A DNA stretch of 64,000 nucleotides, taken from positions 186,001 to 250,000 of the forward strand of contig MU853180.1 of NCBI GenBank assembly GCA_033085395.1, read 5' to 3'. The position numbers and the translations under genes were made by a program. The notes under the pieces are model-generated. The model did not search any database, was not told where the DNA came from, and saw only the letters and a program-made list of their open reading frames with translations. Of the stretch, positions 31,365 through 44,138 are shown piece by piece. This DNA is from Xanthoparmelia taractica. Taxonomy: Eukaryota; Ascomycota; Lecanoromycetes; Lecanorales; Parmeliaceae. The stretch's first letter is position 1; each line of letters opens with the position of its first letter.

Positions 31365-31783
31365 CTTTTTATCTACTCTCTAAAATCATACGGAGTCGTA
31401 TCGAGAGTGAATATTGACGTTGTCAAGGACCTTGGACATCAGCTTTTTGGGCCAAGCGAGGTCCCCATTAAGTCCAATGGTGTTCGACTAAGAGGTGTAG
31501 AGCGGCTGATGGTTGAACGATTGGAGGTTGACGAAGGGGACAACTGAGACAGAGGCAAAGCCAGTCCTCTATGAATGGGGAATTATGAAGGGTCATTAGT
31601 CCTCACTTTCTACATTTATGGATTGAACGTTATCAAATAATATGCTCGATGGTCAGGTATGGGCCAATGCCAGTTTCTAAACTTGTTACAATAAAAAGTT
31701 CGTTATGCATGGACTTGATGACCCGCATAGGATCCAACCAGCTCCCTAACACACCGCACTGATTCTTGGTTCCTCCACTGTGG
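31365..31783. other. Intergenic, 0.4 kb
   Basis: 5' side of DBR1 and 3' side of the cold-shock-like gene, both on the minus strand. No further feature seen. Confidence 0.45.
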
Positions 31784-32582
31784 TCAGAATCCTCCCGTCC
31801 ACAGTCCCCCGGCGTACCGTTCGTCTCTGTCATGATACTCTCGCTTCAGCTCTTTCATGTAGATGTATTTCTCTTCCTTTCCCCATGCGTCGTCGAATCT
31901 GTAATAAAATGATTAGTCAATGAACACGTCAGTCCATTGAGATAAACCTGAGTGAAGGGGCAACTTGCAGTACGTATTCGCACCCTGACACTACCCAAAA
32001 CTTGCTGAATCCTTTGTTGATCCCATTATCAAAGTACTCGTACTCGACCATGGAGCCCGGGACAAGTGCACCATAATTTGAGTATTTGATGTCCTTGAGC
32101 TCTATCTTATGGTCTAGGCTGTAGCGATGATTGACGATCATGCCCTTGCCGGTTCTGTTGTCCCACCACGCCACAAAACCCTCATGGTGAGCCCACTCAT
32201 TGTAATAAGGTCGATCGATGTTTCCATCTGGGTCGGGCATATGATCGGCTTCTGGCAAAAGCTCCTGCACGGATGGCAGCTTGACATAATTCTCCTCGGT
32301 GAGGTCAATTCTTGTATCTGCCATGATTTCGTCCTCAAGGGAAAGCTTAGACGTCGCGTTCGTGTCATCTTGGGGAATGGGTTGCAAGCGGCCAAAACCC
32401 AGCGGTTCCATAAATAGATGGTTCTGCGAACGCGTGACCCGCATCTCACTCTCTAGCAACGTATCGAAATGATTATGTTTCAGGAAAGTTTCTCTGGTAC
32501 GTCGCTTGTATCGAACCTCGAGCAGCTCTATATCATCATCGTCGTATATTTCGAGAGCCCCGTTGGACATGGTTATGGACAT
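31784..32582 (-). CDS. Cold-shock-domain-like protein, unknown role
   Basis: Two exons: 32582..31948 and 31898..31784, 49-bp intron (GTTTATC..TTACAG), 249 residues. Residues about 132-205 resemble an OB-fold cold-shock domain: EGFVAWWDNRTGKGMIV matches the G-V-W-(F)N-x-KG-G-I opening, and the stretch ending GSMVEYEYFDNGINKGFSKF matches the G-x-V-F ... KG-A-V closing strands. The aromatic RNP residues are only partly kept. The N-terminal 120 residues are acidic and unknown. The C-terminus is charged (DDAWGKEEKYIYMKELKREY). Cold-shock proteins bind single-stranded nucleic acid; that role here is inference. The ATG at 32570 is an alternative start, and an ACTATTAG just upstream hints at a 5' UTR intron. 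Confidence 0.65.
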
Positions 32583-33900
32583 CTCCGTGTGGCGACTAAT
32601 AGTGATTGGAAGTCGTCATCAGGGCAAAATATCGGAGTGAGAAGGTACTTGTGTGGGTAACGGACGAATCCTCAAAATACGGAGACCAGAGTAACCCAAC
32701 AAGCGGAGAACTGGCTTGATTAAATGCAGAGAAAGATCTGAACCATCAAGTTGTAAGATCGTTTCGTCAATAAATGCTGGCGCAGATGGCAACGCAAAGT
32801 GACAGTTGAAGAAGAGTGACACTTTAAGCTCCAGAGCTCTTATTGATAAACGGAGAACATTCGCTCAAGAAGCGGTGAAGGCTGGGATCGCAGGCCATTT
32901 TGACCCCGCCAGTTCTGCATTCCAAGCGGTAGTGCCATGCTGGATCGTGCCCAAGCTGCTAGAAGACTAGCTACTTCATGACCTCTTAGGACACGGACAA
33001 AGCCTGTGCGTATGCCACAGTGCACCTAATGTCCGAAAATATGCTGTACGTATCCGCTTGGGCCTGAAGAGCGACTATAAACTGCATCAACGTTGAAAAT
33101 GCTCGAAGGTCATTTTACCATGGAACCATAGCATCGCACAGGTGCATGGGTTTATTTTCGAAGTCAAAGGGACCATGTGGGTGCCGTCGTATGTTATTAC
33201 GAAGGCCAAGCTGCCAAAAAGTGCGATGCGAGCATAGTGGCGATTGCAAACGGGCTTCCCATTTTTTATTACCAGGGGGTGGCATAAAAACACTAGTTGA
33301 AACGGTGTGGTAATCGTTCCAGCATTATTGGTACGGTATTACTGGAAATACTGAACGTTAATCATTGTTTTAGTTTAGCTGTAGGCCACAATATCAAGCT
33401 CCCCAGGAATCAATTTCTCGAAAACCTGAGGAAGCTTCCGAATTTTGAATCTGGGTTTCGGATCCAGCAATACATCTCGCTTGATTTGGAGACACTTCAG
33501 TAAAATTTAACCTTGACCTGGAGGCGCGTGTCCAATCTCCACCAGGGTGTCATTGAGGACCTTACTTTTGATAATCGTGGAAGAGGGAACGAGAGGTCGA
33601 CACAGTACAACAGAAGCCGTCCCTAGCCTTGGAGCCTTGACCGGTTAAAAGAAAATGCATGGGTCCGTCCCTCCCTGTATGGACATCTTCGGACAGCTAA
33701 GGTCAGAGAGGATGGGACGTCGTACAAATATGTAAATGAGGCTTAGCGCGGCGCGCATGCAGCGTCTCTGCACGCCAAGGGTTTTAAGGCTGTTAAAGTA
33801 CCTTATCTTCGTGCTGTTGATGGAAAGTGCAGTGTCCGGGCGTTTGGGTGCCGATTTCCATGCACTTAAGCCATTGTATAGCTCCAAATCTGTCGTGAAT
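32583..33900. other. Divergent promoter region, 1.3 kb
   Basis: Separates the minus-strand cold-shock-like gene from plus-strand ORC6. The ORC6 frame is open upstream to about 33,736, but the text there lacks family similarity. No gene supported. Confidence 0.45.
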
Positions 33901-35100
33901 ATGGATAGGTCTATGGCTCAAGCTCTGACTAGTCTCATCCCCACCCTTACTGGTCCATTACCACCCGAGCTCCTTGAAATTGCAGTGTCTCTACTCGCAC
34001 AATCACGCAGCAAAGCAAGCAGCCTTAAGGCGGACGAAGAAATCGCAAGGGCCTACGCGTGCGCTAATTTGGCTTGCGAAAGGTGTGAGGCATCCCAATA
34101 ATGGGTGTTCTAACGCTCACTGGCTGACTCCGTCATACAGACTCAAGCAATCCCTGAGTCTACCAAAGATCGAACCTCGCCCACCGTGCCCCCCAAAAGT
34201 GTACCAGAAGCTCTACAGATACCTTGATAGTGCTCTACCAGCAGGGACAAGACGGACTGCGCGAATCTCAAGACCTCAATCCTCTGCCTCAACACCACAG
34301 TCCTCGCCAGCCAAACCTAGAAAGACAGCGCCCCTCAGATCAGACACGCGGCAGAAGAAGACGCCTCAAAAGCCATCAACCTCGTGCGCTGAAGCCCCAG
34401 CATGGATCATGCCTGTCATACGCCAACTCTGCAACAAGATGGGAGCATCCGCTGCTCCACATCACGTCTTCGCCGGTGTTTCCTCTATACTCGCATCCGA
34501 AAAACAGCAAAGCGCGGTCAACATACAAGCACTGATAGTGGCCGTGTATATCCTGGTTACGACACGCTTGGGTGGTACCGAAACCGCACTAGATGAATAC
34601 CAGAACCGGAGAAATCTGGCCTTAGAGATTGTCAAAGAAGCTGGTAGGAAGGGTGAAGCTGATGTGGAGGTCAGCAGTGCTGATATCGACAACTGTATGC
34701 GTGAGGTCAAGGACCAAAAGTGGACCCACATGGACTGGTTTGCGAACATCACCCCGGGCGCTGGTGTCGGCTTGGATAAGCGAGTGGAAGATGACGTGGA
34801 AGGTGAACCTGACGATGATGAAGCGGATGAAGGGGGCCTCTTGCCTGTAACAGGGAGAATTATTGACAGCCGAGACTCCCTGGAACAGGACTATCTCAAA
34901 GCTGGTTTGGGCACGATGGTGAAGAATTCTCTCCCTTTACTGCAATTTCATTCATTTAGCTAATGTGTCTGCAGATGCGAGATCAGGTAGACTACCTCAG
35001 TGATGATAGACGACGTGAATACCAAATGTGGAAGAAGTGCATCTTGCTTCAGATCGAAAGACTGGAAGATAGCCAAAACATGGACGTTGAGCCAGGATGA
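33901..35100 (+). CDS. ORC6: Origin recognition complex subunit 6
   Basis: Three exons: 33901..34082, 34141..34918, 34975..35100; introns 58 and 56 bp; 361 residues. The N-terminus has the conserved fungal Orc6 helical block LTGPLPPELLEIAVSLLAQS, EEIARAYACANLACER, spliced to LKQSLSLPKIEPRPPCPPKV and YQKLYRYLD. A basic Ser/Pro linker with RKTAPLRSD and KKTPQKPS (possible CDK sites) leads to a second cyclin-like repeat (WIMPVIRQLCNKM, VFAGVSSILA, QALIVAVYILVTTRL). Exon 3 adds the C-terminal helix WKKCILLQIERLE. Orc6 is needed to load MCM helicases at replication origins. The ATG at 33901 gives the family-like start MDRSMAQALTSLIP. Confidence 0.92.
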
Positions 35101-35127
35101 AAGATATATCGTCCGAGAATGCGGAGC

Positions 35128-35733
35128 TCAAACCTGTTTCATTAGGTCCATAAGATCAAGCCCAAGACCCAAAGAAGGTGTCGCAGGAGCTTTGGACTTC
35201 TCCAGCATAGCTTGCAGCCCACTGTTGTACTTTCGAGTCCGTTCTCGTCGCCTACTGGCTTTGGTAGACTTCTCAAGCAGGCTTGACTCTGGGTCAGGGT
35301 TAGGCTTGGCATCCAATCGAGATGTCATTTGCAATTGAGTCTTTGCCCTTTCGCTGTTACGACGTGTAATGGTATTCTGTAAAGGTGTATCCTCGAAACG
35401 ATGACAAGCTAGACATTTGACCCGTACAGACTTCTCCGCATGCGCTGAGAGTTGGCCCATGATATGCTTTCTGGATCCAGGTTTTGGATCAGCAGTTCTT
35501 GACGCTCGTCTATCAACTCTGCTTGTTTGCGATGTCCATCCGGGAAGCAAGACAGTTCCACATGCCTTACATGATGATTTTGACCCGTCGTTGCTTGTGA
35601 GCCTGGCAGTCCCAGCAATCTCGGTGTGATATTGGAGCATCAGCTGCGCAGAGGTGGCCGGCGCAGTAGCTGAATAAAATTGTCCGGAAACAAGTAGAAA
35701 ATTCAGCTTCGCTTCTATGGCAGCGTCGGCCAT
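35128..35733 (-). CDS. SNM1: RNase P/MRP subunit, Snm1/Rpr2/Rpp21 family
   Basis: Single exon, 201 residues, ATG at 35733. The Rpr2-type zinc ribbon is visible as SCKACGTVLLPGW and VKCLACHRF, four cysteines in two CxxC pairs, after the helical start IEAKLNFLLVSGQFYSAT. A basic C-terminal extension follows (TKASRRRERTRKYNSGLQAML). Family members are protein subunits of RNase P or RNase MRP and help 5' tRNA maturation or pre-rRNA cleavage. The long tail favours Snm1-like naming, but Rpr2 cannot be excluded. Its stop is 27 bp from the ORC6 stop on the other strand, so the 3' UTRs must overlap. Confidence 0.85.
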   Translation of the reverse strand: MADAAIEAKLNFLLVSGQFYSATAPATSAQLMLQYHTEIAGTARLTSNDGSKSSCKACGTVLLPGWTSQTSRVDRRASRTADPKPGSRKHIMGQLSAHAEKSVRVKCLACHRFEDTPLQNTITRRNSERAKTQLQMTSRLDAKPNPDPESSLLEKSTKASRRRERTRKYNSGLQAMLEKSKAPATPSLGLGLDLMDLMKQV

Positions 35734-36631
35734 GCTGAGACCGATTCTTGCAATATAGGGTAATGGTCTGCTTTACAGAAACTTTTATTCACTCAACAGC
35801 GGCGAACAAAAGCGACTTAGCGAGTTCATTATCTAAACGCGTTAGCCGCCGCCCACCAGCAGCCGCTTGTGAACTGCTGGCCTTCGAGCTTCCGTCTTTT
35901 ACTTTATCTTCGTGATACAGTCGCTACCACTATGCACTTCACCTTGGCGTTTCTTTCCTATCTATTCACTTGAGGCATATCTTAAGGCTGGCACATCATA
36001 TGCGAGGTGTATATACTCAGAGACCATCTTCGGCGTCATTCATTGGATCTCTTCTCGCACCATCGTTTTATACCAGCTGCTGGTAAGGCATGAAAATCGA
36101 CCAAATGTGATCATAATATGCCACACCGCAAGTAAGGCAGATCCCTCGGGCTTCTTGAATGGTGTCTTTATCACATACGCCAATGACTGGACCGTGTGGG
36201 GGAACCTGTTTGATCAATGCCTTAAGATCCAATACAGCTGAATGCCCCGAGAGAGCTGATGATCTAGCGATTGTTATCTTGATGAAGGCTTGTATCCTGC
36301 ACTTAGTTTTCCTAATTTTACAACCTGAACAGACAATGAACGATTATGTGCTTGCCCTGAAGCACTGAGTCCGATCTAGACTGTGGAAGGGGTAATATCA
36401 GCCAATCGAAAGTATTCTGACAAGGTTTAACCTCCGGGATTACCGGGCTTAAATCTGGTGCATGGCCCGTTTTATTTAGCCGAGTATTTGCCGTTACATT
36501 TTGGGAAAATTCTTTGCATATTCACAAGAGCGGTCAATATTGGTCGTGGGTACGTGATCAAATTTTTCTAGAGCGCGTATGAGCAGTTGAAATACAGTCA
36601 AGATATGGAGACTCGAAACCTTTGATCCACC
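35734..36631. other. Divergent promoter region SNM1-like / URA2
   Basis: 898 bp between two divergent starts. A CCAAT box lies at 36402-36406 on the plus strand, about 226 bp before the URA2 ATG. No gene seen. Confidence 0.5.
36402..36406 (+). promoter_or_regulatory. CCAAT box upstream of URA2
   Basis: A CCAAT pentamer in GCCAATCG context, in the promoter of the CPSase-ATCase gene. CCAAT is the target of the Hap/AnCF complex in filamentous fungi; a single copy can occur by chance. Confidence 0.35.
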
Positions 36632-39600
36632 ATGCCCCCACTACCATCAGTGACTGATACTCAACCCTCGATGCCTACTGCGCGGATGGATCACAATGTG
36701 TCTAGCAGTTCCCATGTTACTGGTCCAGTCGATCTACCTGATATTGAACCCCGAGATACTGCGTCACCGGCCCAAGTCATCAATGGTTTCAACACAACGT
36801 CTGCCTTAAACTCTTTGGCGGTATCGCATGAGGGGGCAGAAGTAGGAAGACCAATGAGATTGGAGTTGAAGGATGGAACAATATATTCAGGGTTCGGCTT
36901 TGGGGCGGACAAAAGCGTCTCTGGAGAGCTTGTTTTCCAGACAGGAATGGTCGGATACCCGGAGTCTGTTACAGACCCTTCGTACAAAGGACAAATCTTG
37001 GTTGTCACGTTTCCACTTGCCGGCAACTATGGCGTGCCTTCCAGGGATACCATGGACGAGATACTCGGCGACCTCCCTGCGCACTTCGAAGCCAGCCAGA
37101 TCCATGTGTCGGGCCTTGTAGTAGCCTCATACGCTGGAGAAGACTATTCGCATCACCTTGCTACATCCTCCTTAGGTACATGGCTCAAGGAACAAGGCAT
37201 ACCTGCAATGTACGGAGTGGATACTCGAGCCCTGACAAAAAGAATTCGAGAGGAAGGCAGTATACTTGGCAAGATGATGATCGAAGCCAACAATCAAAGT
37301 AACGGCACGGTCAACGGTCAACTTGGACACAACGATAAAGCGAAAGCTCTAACATTTGAGTACGTTGAGTGGGATGATCCGAACACGAAAAACCTAGTTG
37401 CTGACGGTGAGCGTGCCCATCCTGGTGATCCACCACTTGGGTTCCTGATATCCTTCACTAGTCTCTATCCAAGAGCCTCGTCTTTACACTCCATCTGCGA
37501 AGAAGGCTTTGTTTCATCCGTCGGGCCGACCAGTCAGAGTTGTCTGCGTCGATGTGGGACTCAAATACAATCAGCTTCGCTGCTTGGTTTCCAGAGGAGT
37601 GGAGGTCCTGGTTGTCCCGTGGGACTATGATTTTCCAAGTCTTGCTGGCAAAGACTACGACGGCCTCTTCATCTCCAATGGGCCTGGGGATCCTTCAATG
37701 CTTGCAGTAACTGTGCAGCATATATCTACTGCCATCCAAGAAGCCAGGACCCCTATCTTTGCAATTTGCTTAGGTCATCAGCTTCTTGCACGAGCTGCAG
37801 GAGCGCAAACGAAAAAAATGAAATTTGGGAACCGCGGACACAACATTCCTTGCACTCACAAGGCCTCCGGAAAATGCTACATCACGTCTCAGAACCACGG
37901 TTACGCAGTCAACGCGATGAGCCTCCCTTCTGAATGGGAGGAGCTGTTTGTAAACGCCAATGACGGTAGCAACGAAGGGATCAGACATCTCAGTCGACCT
38001 TACTTCAGCGTGCAATTTCATCCAGAGAGCACACCGGGACCACGAGACACCGAATTCCTTTTTGATGTCTTCATCAATGCTGTCAAGGAAGGCGTCGCCT
38101 CAGTCGAAGCTTTACTACGACCGATCGAACTCCCGGGTGGCACTGCCAACGAAAATGAAAAGCTGTATCCAAGAGTGATAGTGAAGAAGGTCTTGGTGCT
38201 GGGAAGCGGAGGCCTCAGTATCGGCCAGGCCGGAGAATTCGACTACTCCGGCAGCCAAGCTATCAAGGCTTTGAAGCAGGAGGGGATCTACACTATCTTG
38301 ATCAATCCCAACATCGCCACGATACAGACCTCAAAAGGTCTGGCAGACAAAGTCTATTTCTTACCAGTGACCGCTGACTCCGTGCGGAAAATCATAAAGC
38401 ACGAACGGCCCGATGCAATCTATGTCACCTTTGGCGGCCAAACAGCACTGCAAGTGGGAGTAGATATGAGGGGTGAATTTGAAGGGTTTAGTGTGAAGGT
38501 TCTAGGAACCCCAATTGAGACAATTCGCATAACCGAAGATCGCGAGTTGTTCGCTCGCGAAATGGAATCATTTGGCGAGAAGTGTGCGCCATCAGCATCC
38601 GCGAGTTCGACTGACGAAGCTTTATCTGTAATCAAAGACATTGGCTTCCCCGTCATCGTTCGTGCAGCATATGCTCTTGGGGGTTTAGGCAGCGGCTTTG
38701 CGGATAACGAGCAGCAATTGCGTAAGCTCTGCGAAAAGGCCTTTGCCGCAAGTCCGCAGGTGCTTATAGAGCGGAGCATGAAGGGTTGGAAAGAGATTGA
38801 GTATGAGGTGGTTCGTGATGCCAGGGACAATTGCATAACAGTTTGCAATATGGAGAACTTCGATCCGTTGGGTATTCACACTGGAGATTCTATTGTCGTG
38901 GCACCTTCGCAGACCCTGTCCGATAAGGATTACAACATGCTTCGGACAACAGCGGTCAATGTTATACGCCACCTGGGAGTCGTAGGGGAATGCAATATAC
39001 AGTATGCCTTGAATCCGGATTCAAGAGAATACTACATTATCGAAGTCAACGCTAGATTATCCAGATCGTCTGCCCTGGCTTCGAAAGCGACTGGGTATCC
39101 TTTGGCATTCATCGCTGCCAAGCTTGGTTTAGGTATACCCTTGAATGAGATCTCGAACAGTGTCACGAAAGTCACCTGCGCATGCTTCGAACCTTCCTTA
39201 GACTATGTTGTTGTCAAGATACCGAGATGGGACCTCAAGAAATTCACACGAGTCTCTACAGAACTGAACTCTTCGATGAAGAGTGTTGGGGAAGTCATGA
39301 GCATTGGCAGGACGTTTGAAGAAGCTATTCAGAAGGCCATCAGATCCATTGATTTCCATAATCTTGGATTCAATGACACAAGCGCGTTAATGTCCATTGA
39401 CAACGAGCTACAAACGCCCTCGGATCAGCGCCTTTTTGCCATCGCCAATGCCATGCATACTGGCTACACCGTTGAAAAGATATGGGAGATGACTCGAATT
39501 GACAAGTGGTTTTTGAGAAAGCTGAAGAAATTAAGCGACTTTGGGAAGCTCATGGGCACGTTTGAACCCAAAACAGTCACCCAGAATCTAGTCCGTCAAG

Positions 39601-42600
39601 CCAAGCAGCTCGGTTTTTCAGATCGACAACTCGCAAAATTTTGGAGCTCCACCGAGGGAGCCGTGCGTCAATTCCGAGTAGACGCTGGTATCACGCCATT
39701 CGTGAAACAGATCGACACTGTAGCGGCTGAGTTTCCCGCGTTCACGAATTACCTCTACCTCACATATAATGCTACGGAGCATGATGTAAACTTTGAGGAC
39801 CATGGTGTTATGGTACTCGGATCGGGTGTCTATCGCATTGGCTCATCAGTCGAGTTTGACTGGTGTTCCGTGAGAGCCATTCGTACTCTAAGAGATCAGG
39901 GGTTCAAGACAGTCATGGTGAACTACAACCCTGAGACCGTCAGCACAGACTATGACGAGGCGGATAAGCTCTACTTCGAGACCATCAACCTTGAGACCAT
40001 CCTTGATATCTACCAGTTAGAATCCTCCAGTGGGGTCATCATCTCAATGGGAGGCCAGACGCCAAACAATATCGCTCTGGATATGTATCGCCGAAACGTC
40101 AAAGTCCTTGGTACATCACCCGATATGATCGATATGGCCGAAAATCGATACAAGTTCTCTCGTATGCTGGATCGCATATACGTAGACCAGCCTGCGTGGA
40201 AGGAGCTAACGAGCATCGAAGAAGCCAGGGAGTTTTGCAACAAGGTCAACTACCCTGTTTTAGTAAGGCCGTCATACGTCCTCTCTGGAGCAGCAATGAA
40301 CACTGTCTACTCGCAGGACGACCTCGCAAGCTATCTGGATCAAGCAGCTGAGGTGTCCAAGGAGCATCCAGTTGTGATCACCAAGTACATCGAGAATGCA
40401 AAAGAAATAGAGATGGACGCAGTTGCGCGGGATGGTACCATGGTCGGTCATTTCATTTCTGAGCACGTTGAGAATGCTGGCGTCCACTCTGGAGACGCTA
40501 CTCTAATACTGCCTCCCCAAGACCTCGACCCGGAGACCGTGAGACGGATAGAGGATGCGACAAGAAAGATCGGCGATGCGCTCAATGTGACTGGACCCTT
40601 CAATATACAGTTCATTGCTAAAGACAATGAGATCAAGGTGATTGAGTGCAATGTTCGAGCTTCAAGGTCTTTCCCTTTTGTGTCGAAAGTCATGGGTGTA
40701 GACCTAATTGAAATGGCTACCAAGGCTATCATGGGTGTTCCTCTTAACGCATACCCACCTACCGAAGTACCTCAAGACTATGTAGGCGTTAAGGTACCTC
40801 AGTTCTCATTCTCCAGGCTCTCTGGAGCAGACCCTGTCTTAGGAGTGGAGATGGCGTCCACTGGTGAGGTTGCCTGTTTTGGCCGAGACAAGTATGAAGC
40901 GTACATCAAAGCGCTCATCTCCACTGGCTTTAAGCTTCCCAAGGATAACATACTACTGTCTCTAGGGGCGTTGAAAGAGAAGATGGAAATGCTGCCATCC
41001 ATCATCAAATTGCACAAGCTGGGTTACAACCTTTATGCGACTACTGGGACTGCGGACTACCTTCAAGAACACGGTATACCGGTAAAAGTCCTGGAAATGC
41101 TCTCGAGTGAGTCGGAACAACAAAAATCCGAATACTCAATACCGCAGCATCTTTCGAACAACCTCATTGGTCTGTACATCAACTTACCGTCGAGCAACAA
41201 CTTCCGACGACCTGCCAATTACATGAGTCAGGGTTATATGAGCAGAAGATTGGCAGTGGACTATCAGATACCATTAGTTACAAACGTGAAAAATGCGAAG
41301 ATTCTCATTGAAGCAATTGCTAGGCACTATGACTTTGAGATTCGAAGCATTGATTACCAGACCGGTCATCGAACCATGGTATTGCCAGGCCTGATCAACG
41401 TCTCCGCTTTTGTCCCCGGTGTAGCTGTCAGTGGCAGTAAGGATTTCCACATGGTTAGCAAAGCCTCCATTACCGCAGGTTTCAGTATGATCCGAGTCAT
41501 GCCCTTGGGACTTGAGAGCTCAGTAACAGACGCTCGCTCATTGAAGCTAGCCCAACAAGAAAGTCGGCACGGCGCTTTCTGTGACTACAACTTCTCTGTG
41601 GCAGCAACATCATCAAATTCTGAGCAGATCAGTCAAGTCGTTGATGATATTGGCTCCCTTTTCATTCCCTTCAACCACCTGTCGAGTAGTATCAGCAAAG
41701 TCGCTGCAATGGCTTCTCATTTTGCCAGCTGGCCCAATGATAAGACCATTGTCACTGATGCTAAGACTACCGACTTGTACTCGATGCTCCTACTAGCAAG
41801 CTTGCACAATCGAAAACTACACGTCACTTGCGTCACCACCGAGGAAGATATTCAGCTTATTGCCTTGAGCAAATCGAAAGGATTGAAAGTGACATGCGAC
41901 GTTTCGGTTTACTCTTTATTTCTTTCGCAGGAAGACGTTCCGAGTTGCTCGTTCCTGCCCACTGCCGCTGACCGTAAAGCGTTGTGGTATCACATGGGAA
42001 CAATAGACTGCTTTTCAACTGGAAGTCTTCCTTTTCGGGTTGCGCTTGTAGCTAATGAAGCAGCTACACCCGCCGTTGGGATTGCTGAGTCGCTTCCGCT
42101 ATTGCTCACTGCGGTCTCCGAAGGTCGACTGACAATGGATGATGTGGTTGCTCGGTTGCATGAAAATCCTAAAGCAATTTTCGAGCTCCATGATCAGCCT
42201 GGAACATCGATTGAGATTGAGGTCGACCGACCATACGTGCTACAAGCTTCTGCGGTATGGTCGCCGTTCGTTGGCAGGGCGATGCGAGGTTCGGTTCAAC
42301 GAGTCATTTTCCAAGATACGACTAGCTGCCTGGATGGGGAAATAACTCGAGATGCGAGCTTTGGGAGAGACATGTCTGGGCATTCTCTGTCTATCCAATC
42401 ACCTATAATGAAGCCAATGCATTCCCCTGCTGTACGTCCAATCAGCTCACACGACCGACGAGGGTCTATACATGATGGAAGACCATCCGTCTCGTCAGCG
42501 CCCGCATTGCCAGCACGTCCTGTCAGCCGACTACGCCAGCAGGATGGAATCAGCACCACCCAGCCTTCTAAAGATTCTCAAATACAATCTCCCAGTCCGT

Positions 42601-43677
42601 CGACCATGGCCACGGACTTCGGCTCCCCTTCTTTACCCGTGTCATTGCCTCCGGTCACTCACAATGTCCAAGACTTACTCTCCCGCTCGCCCTTCAAACA
42701 GCGCCATATACTCTCTGTGGATCAATTCAACCGTCAAGACTTGCACCTCCTCTTTACTGTCGCCCAAGAGATGTACCTCGGCGTCGTCCGCCAAGGCATC
42801 CTCGACATCCTCAAAGGCCGCCTTCTCTGCACTCTCTTTTACGAACCATCTACCCGCACGTCCGCCTCTTTCGACGCAGCAATGCAACGCCTCGGCGGCC
42901 GCACTGTCGCAATCGCTACATCTCATTCTTCGACGCAAAAAGGTGAAACGCTCCAAGACACTGTGCGCACCCTCGGCTGCTACGGTGACGCCGTCGTACT
43001 ACGGCATCCTGACGAAGCCAGCGTCGCCATCGCTGCCAAATTCAGCACTGTTCCCATCATAAACGGAGGCAATGGCAGCCTAGAACACCCCACTCAAGCC
43101 TTCTTGGACCTTTTCACAATACGCGAAGAGCTGGGAACAGTAAATAGCCTGTACATAACCTTTGTGGGCGACCTCCGCTATGGCCGCACAGTCCACTCCC
43201 TTGTCAAACTTCTTCAGCACTACGACGTACACATCCAACTCATCTCACCTCCCTCCCTCGCCCTTCCTGCCGACGTTCGGCAATCTCTCATTGGTGCCGG
43301 GAAACTAGTGCACCAAGGCTCCTCATTGACTCGCGAAGTAATCTCGAGATCTGACATTATCTATTGTACACGCTTGCAGAAAGAGCGTTTCACGGATCCC
43401 GGCGAGTATGAGAGCCTGAAAGGAGGCTTGGTAATTAACAACAGTATCTTGAAGCATGCAAAGCCGCACATGGTGATTATGCATCCGTTGCCGAGAAACG
43501 AGGAAGTGGGCGAGGAGATCGATTACGACCAGAGGGCGGCGTATTTCAGACAGGTATGCTGTTCTACTACTCAGTGGCCCGTCTGAGGTTTAGCTTTCAA
43601 GTATGCTAATCTGATAACAGATGAGATACGGACTGTACTGCAGAATGGCATTACTCGCGCTGGTCATGGCTCCATAA
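36632..43677 (+). CDS. URA2: CPSase-ATCase multifunctional pyrimidine protein
   Basis: Three exons: 36632..37406, 37462..43553, 43621..43677; introns 55 and 67 bp; 2307 residues (yeast Ura2 2214). Domains in order: CPSase small subunit (from about 75, LELKDGTIYSGFGFG); glutamine amidotransferase with nucleophile C361 in FAICLGHQL and VQFHPEST; two CPSase synthase halves (about 490-1500, LVLGSGGLSIGQAGEFDYSG and VLGSGVYRIGSSVEFDW); a dihydroorotase-like domain (about 1560-1890) that lacks the metal-binding HxH after LPGLINVSAF and is therefore inactive, as in other fungi; a Ser/Pro linker; ATCase (about 1990-2307) with FYEPSTRTSASF and HPLPRNEEVGEEI. It makes carbamoyl aspartate from glutamine, bicarbonate, ATP and aspartate. 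The last exon adds 18 residues, MRYGLYCRMALLALVMAP, the usual ATCase end. Confidence 0.97.
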
Positions 43678-44138
43678 GGAACTGTAAGGAGGCAGTGCCT
43701 CCATTTCCGTACGGAGGAATAGACAATTTTGTCAAAAATTGGCGTGAAAACCAAGCGATTGGCTACTAAAAGTTATCTCTTATACCGTATCAATAGAGAT
43801 TGGATTGTGGAGCAGTATATGAGCGAGCAATACCAGCATGTAAATACACGAGACTGCTGCATTGAGAGCCGAACGGGACCACGCATTGATACATAGACGC
43901 AATGAAATCTCATTGTCAAACAAGTCATTACAGCGTAAATGGCAATGAATTGACGAAGACGGTACTGCATATGAAGGAGTCTCATTGTGTGGTAGGGAGA
44001 TGCATTTACCCGATACTGCGTCTAGAAGGAACGGTGCTGCCCAGTTCCCTCGTCTAATCGTTGCTCATAAATCATCTGACGTTCCGCATGCGACCTCGAA
44101 ATCCGCTAATTTTCGATCTGTAGAATTGCCCCCCACTC
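43678..44138. other. Convergent 3' ends, URA2 / DCL1
   Basis: 461 bp between the two stops. Nothing recognised beyond the expected 3' UTRs. Confidence 0.5.
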
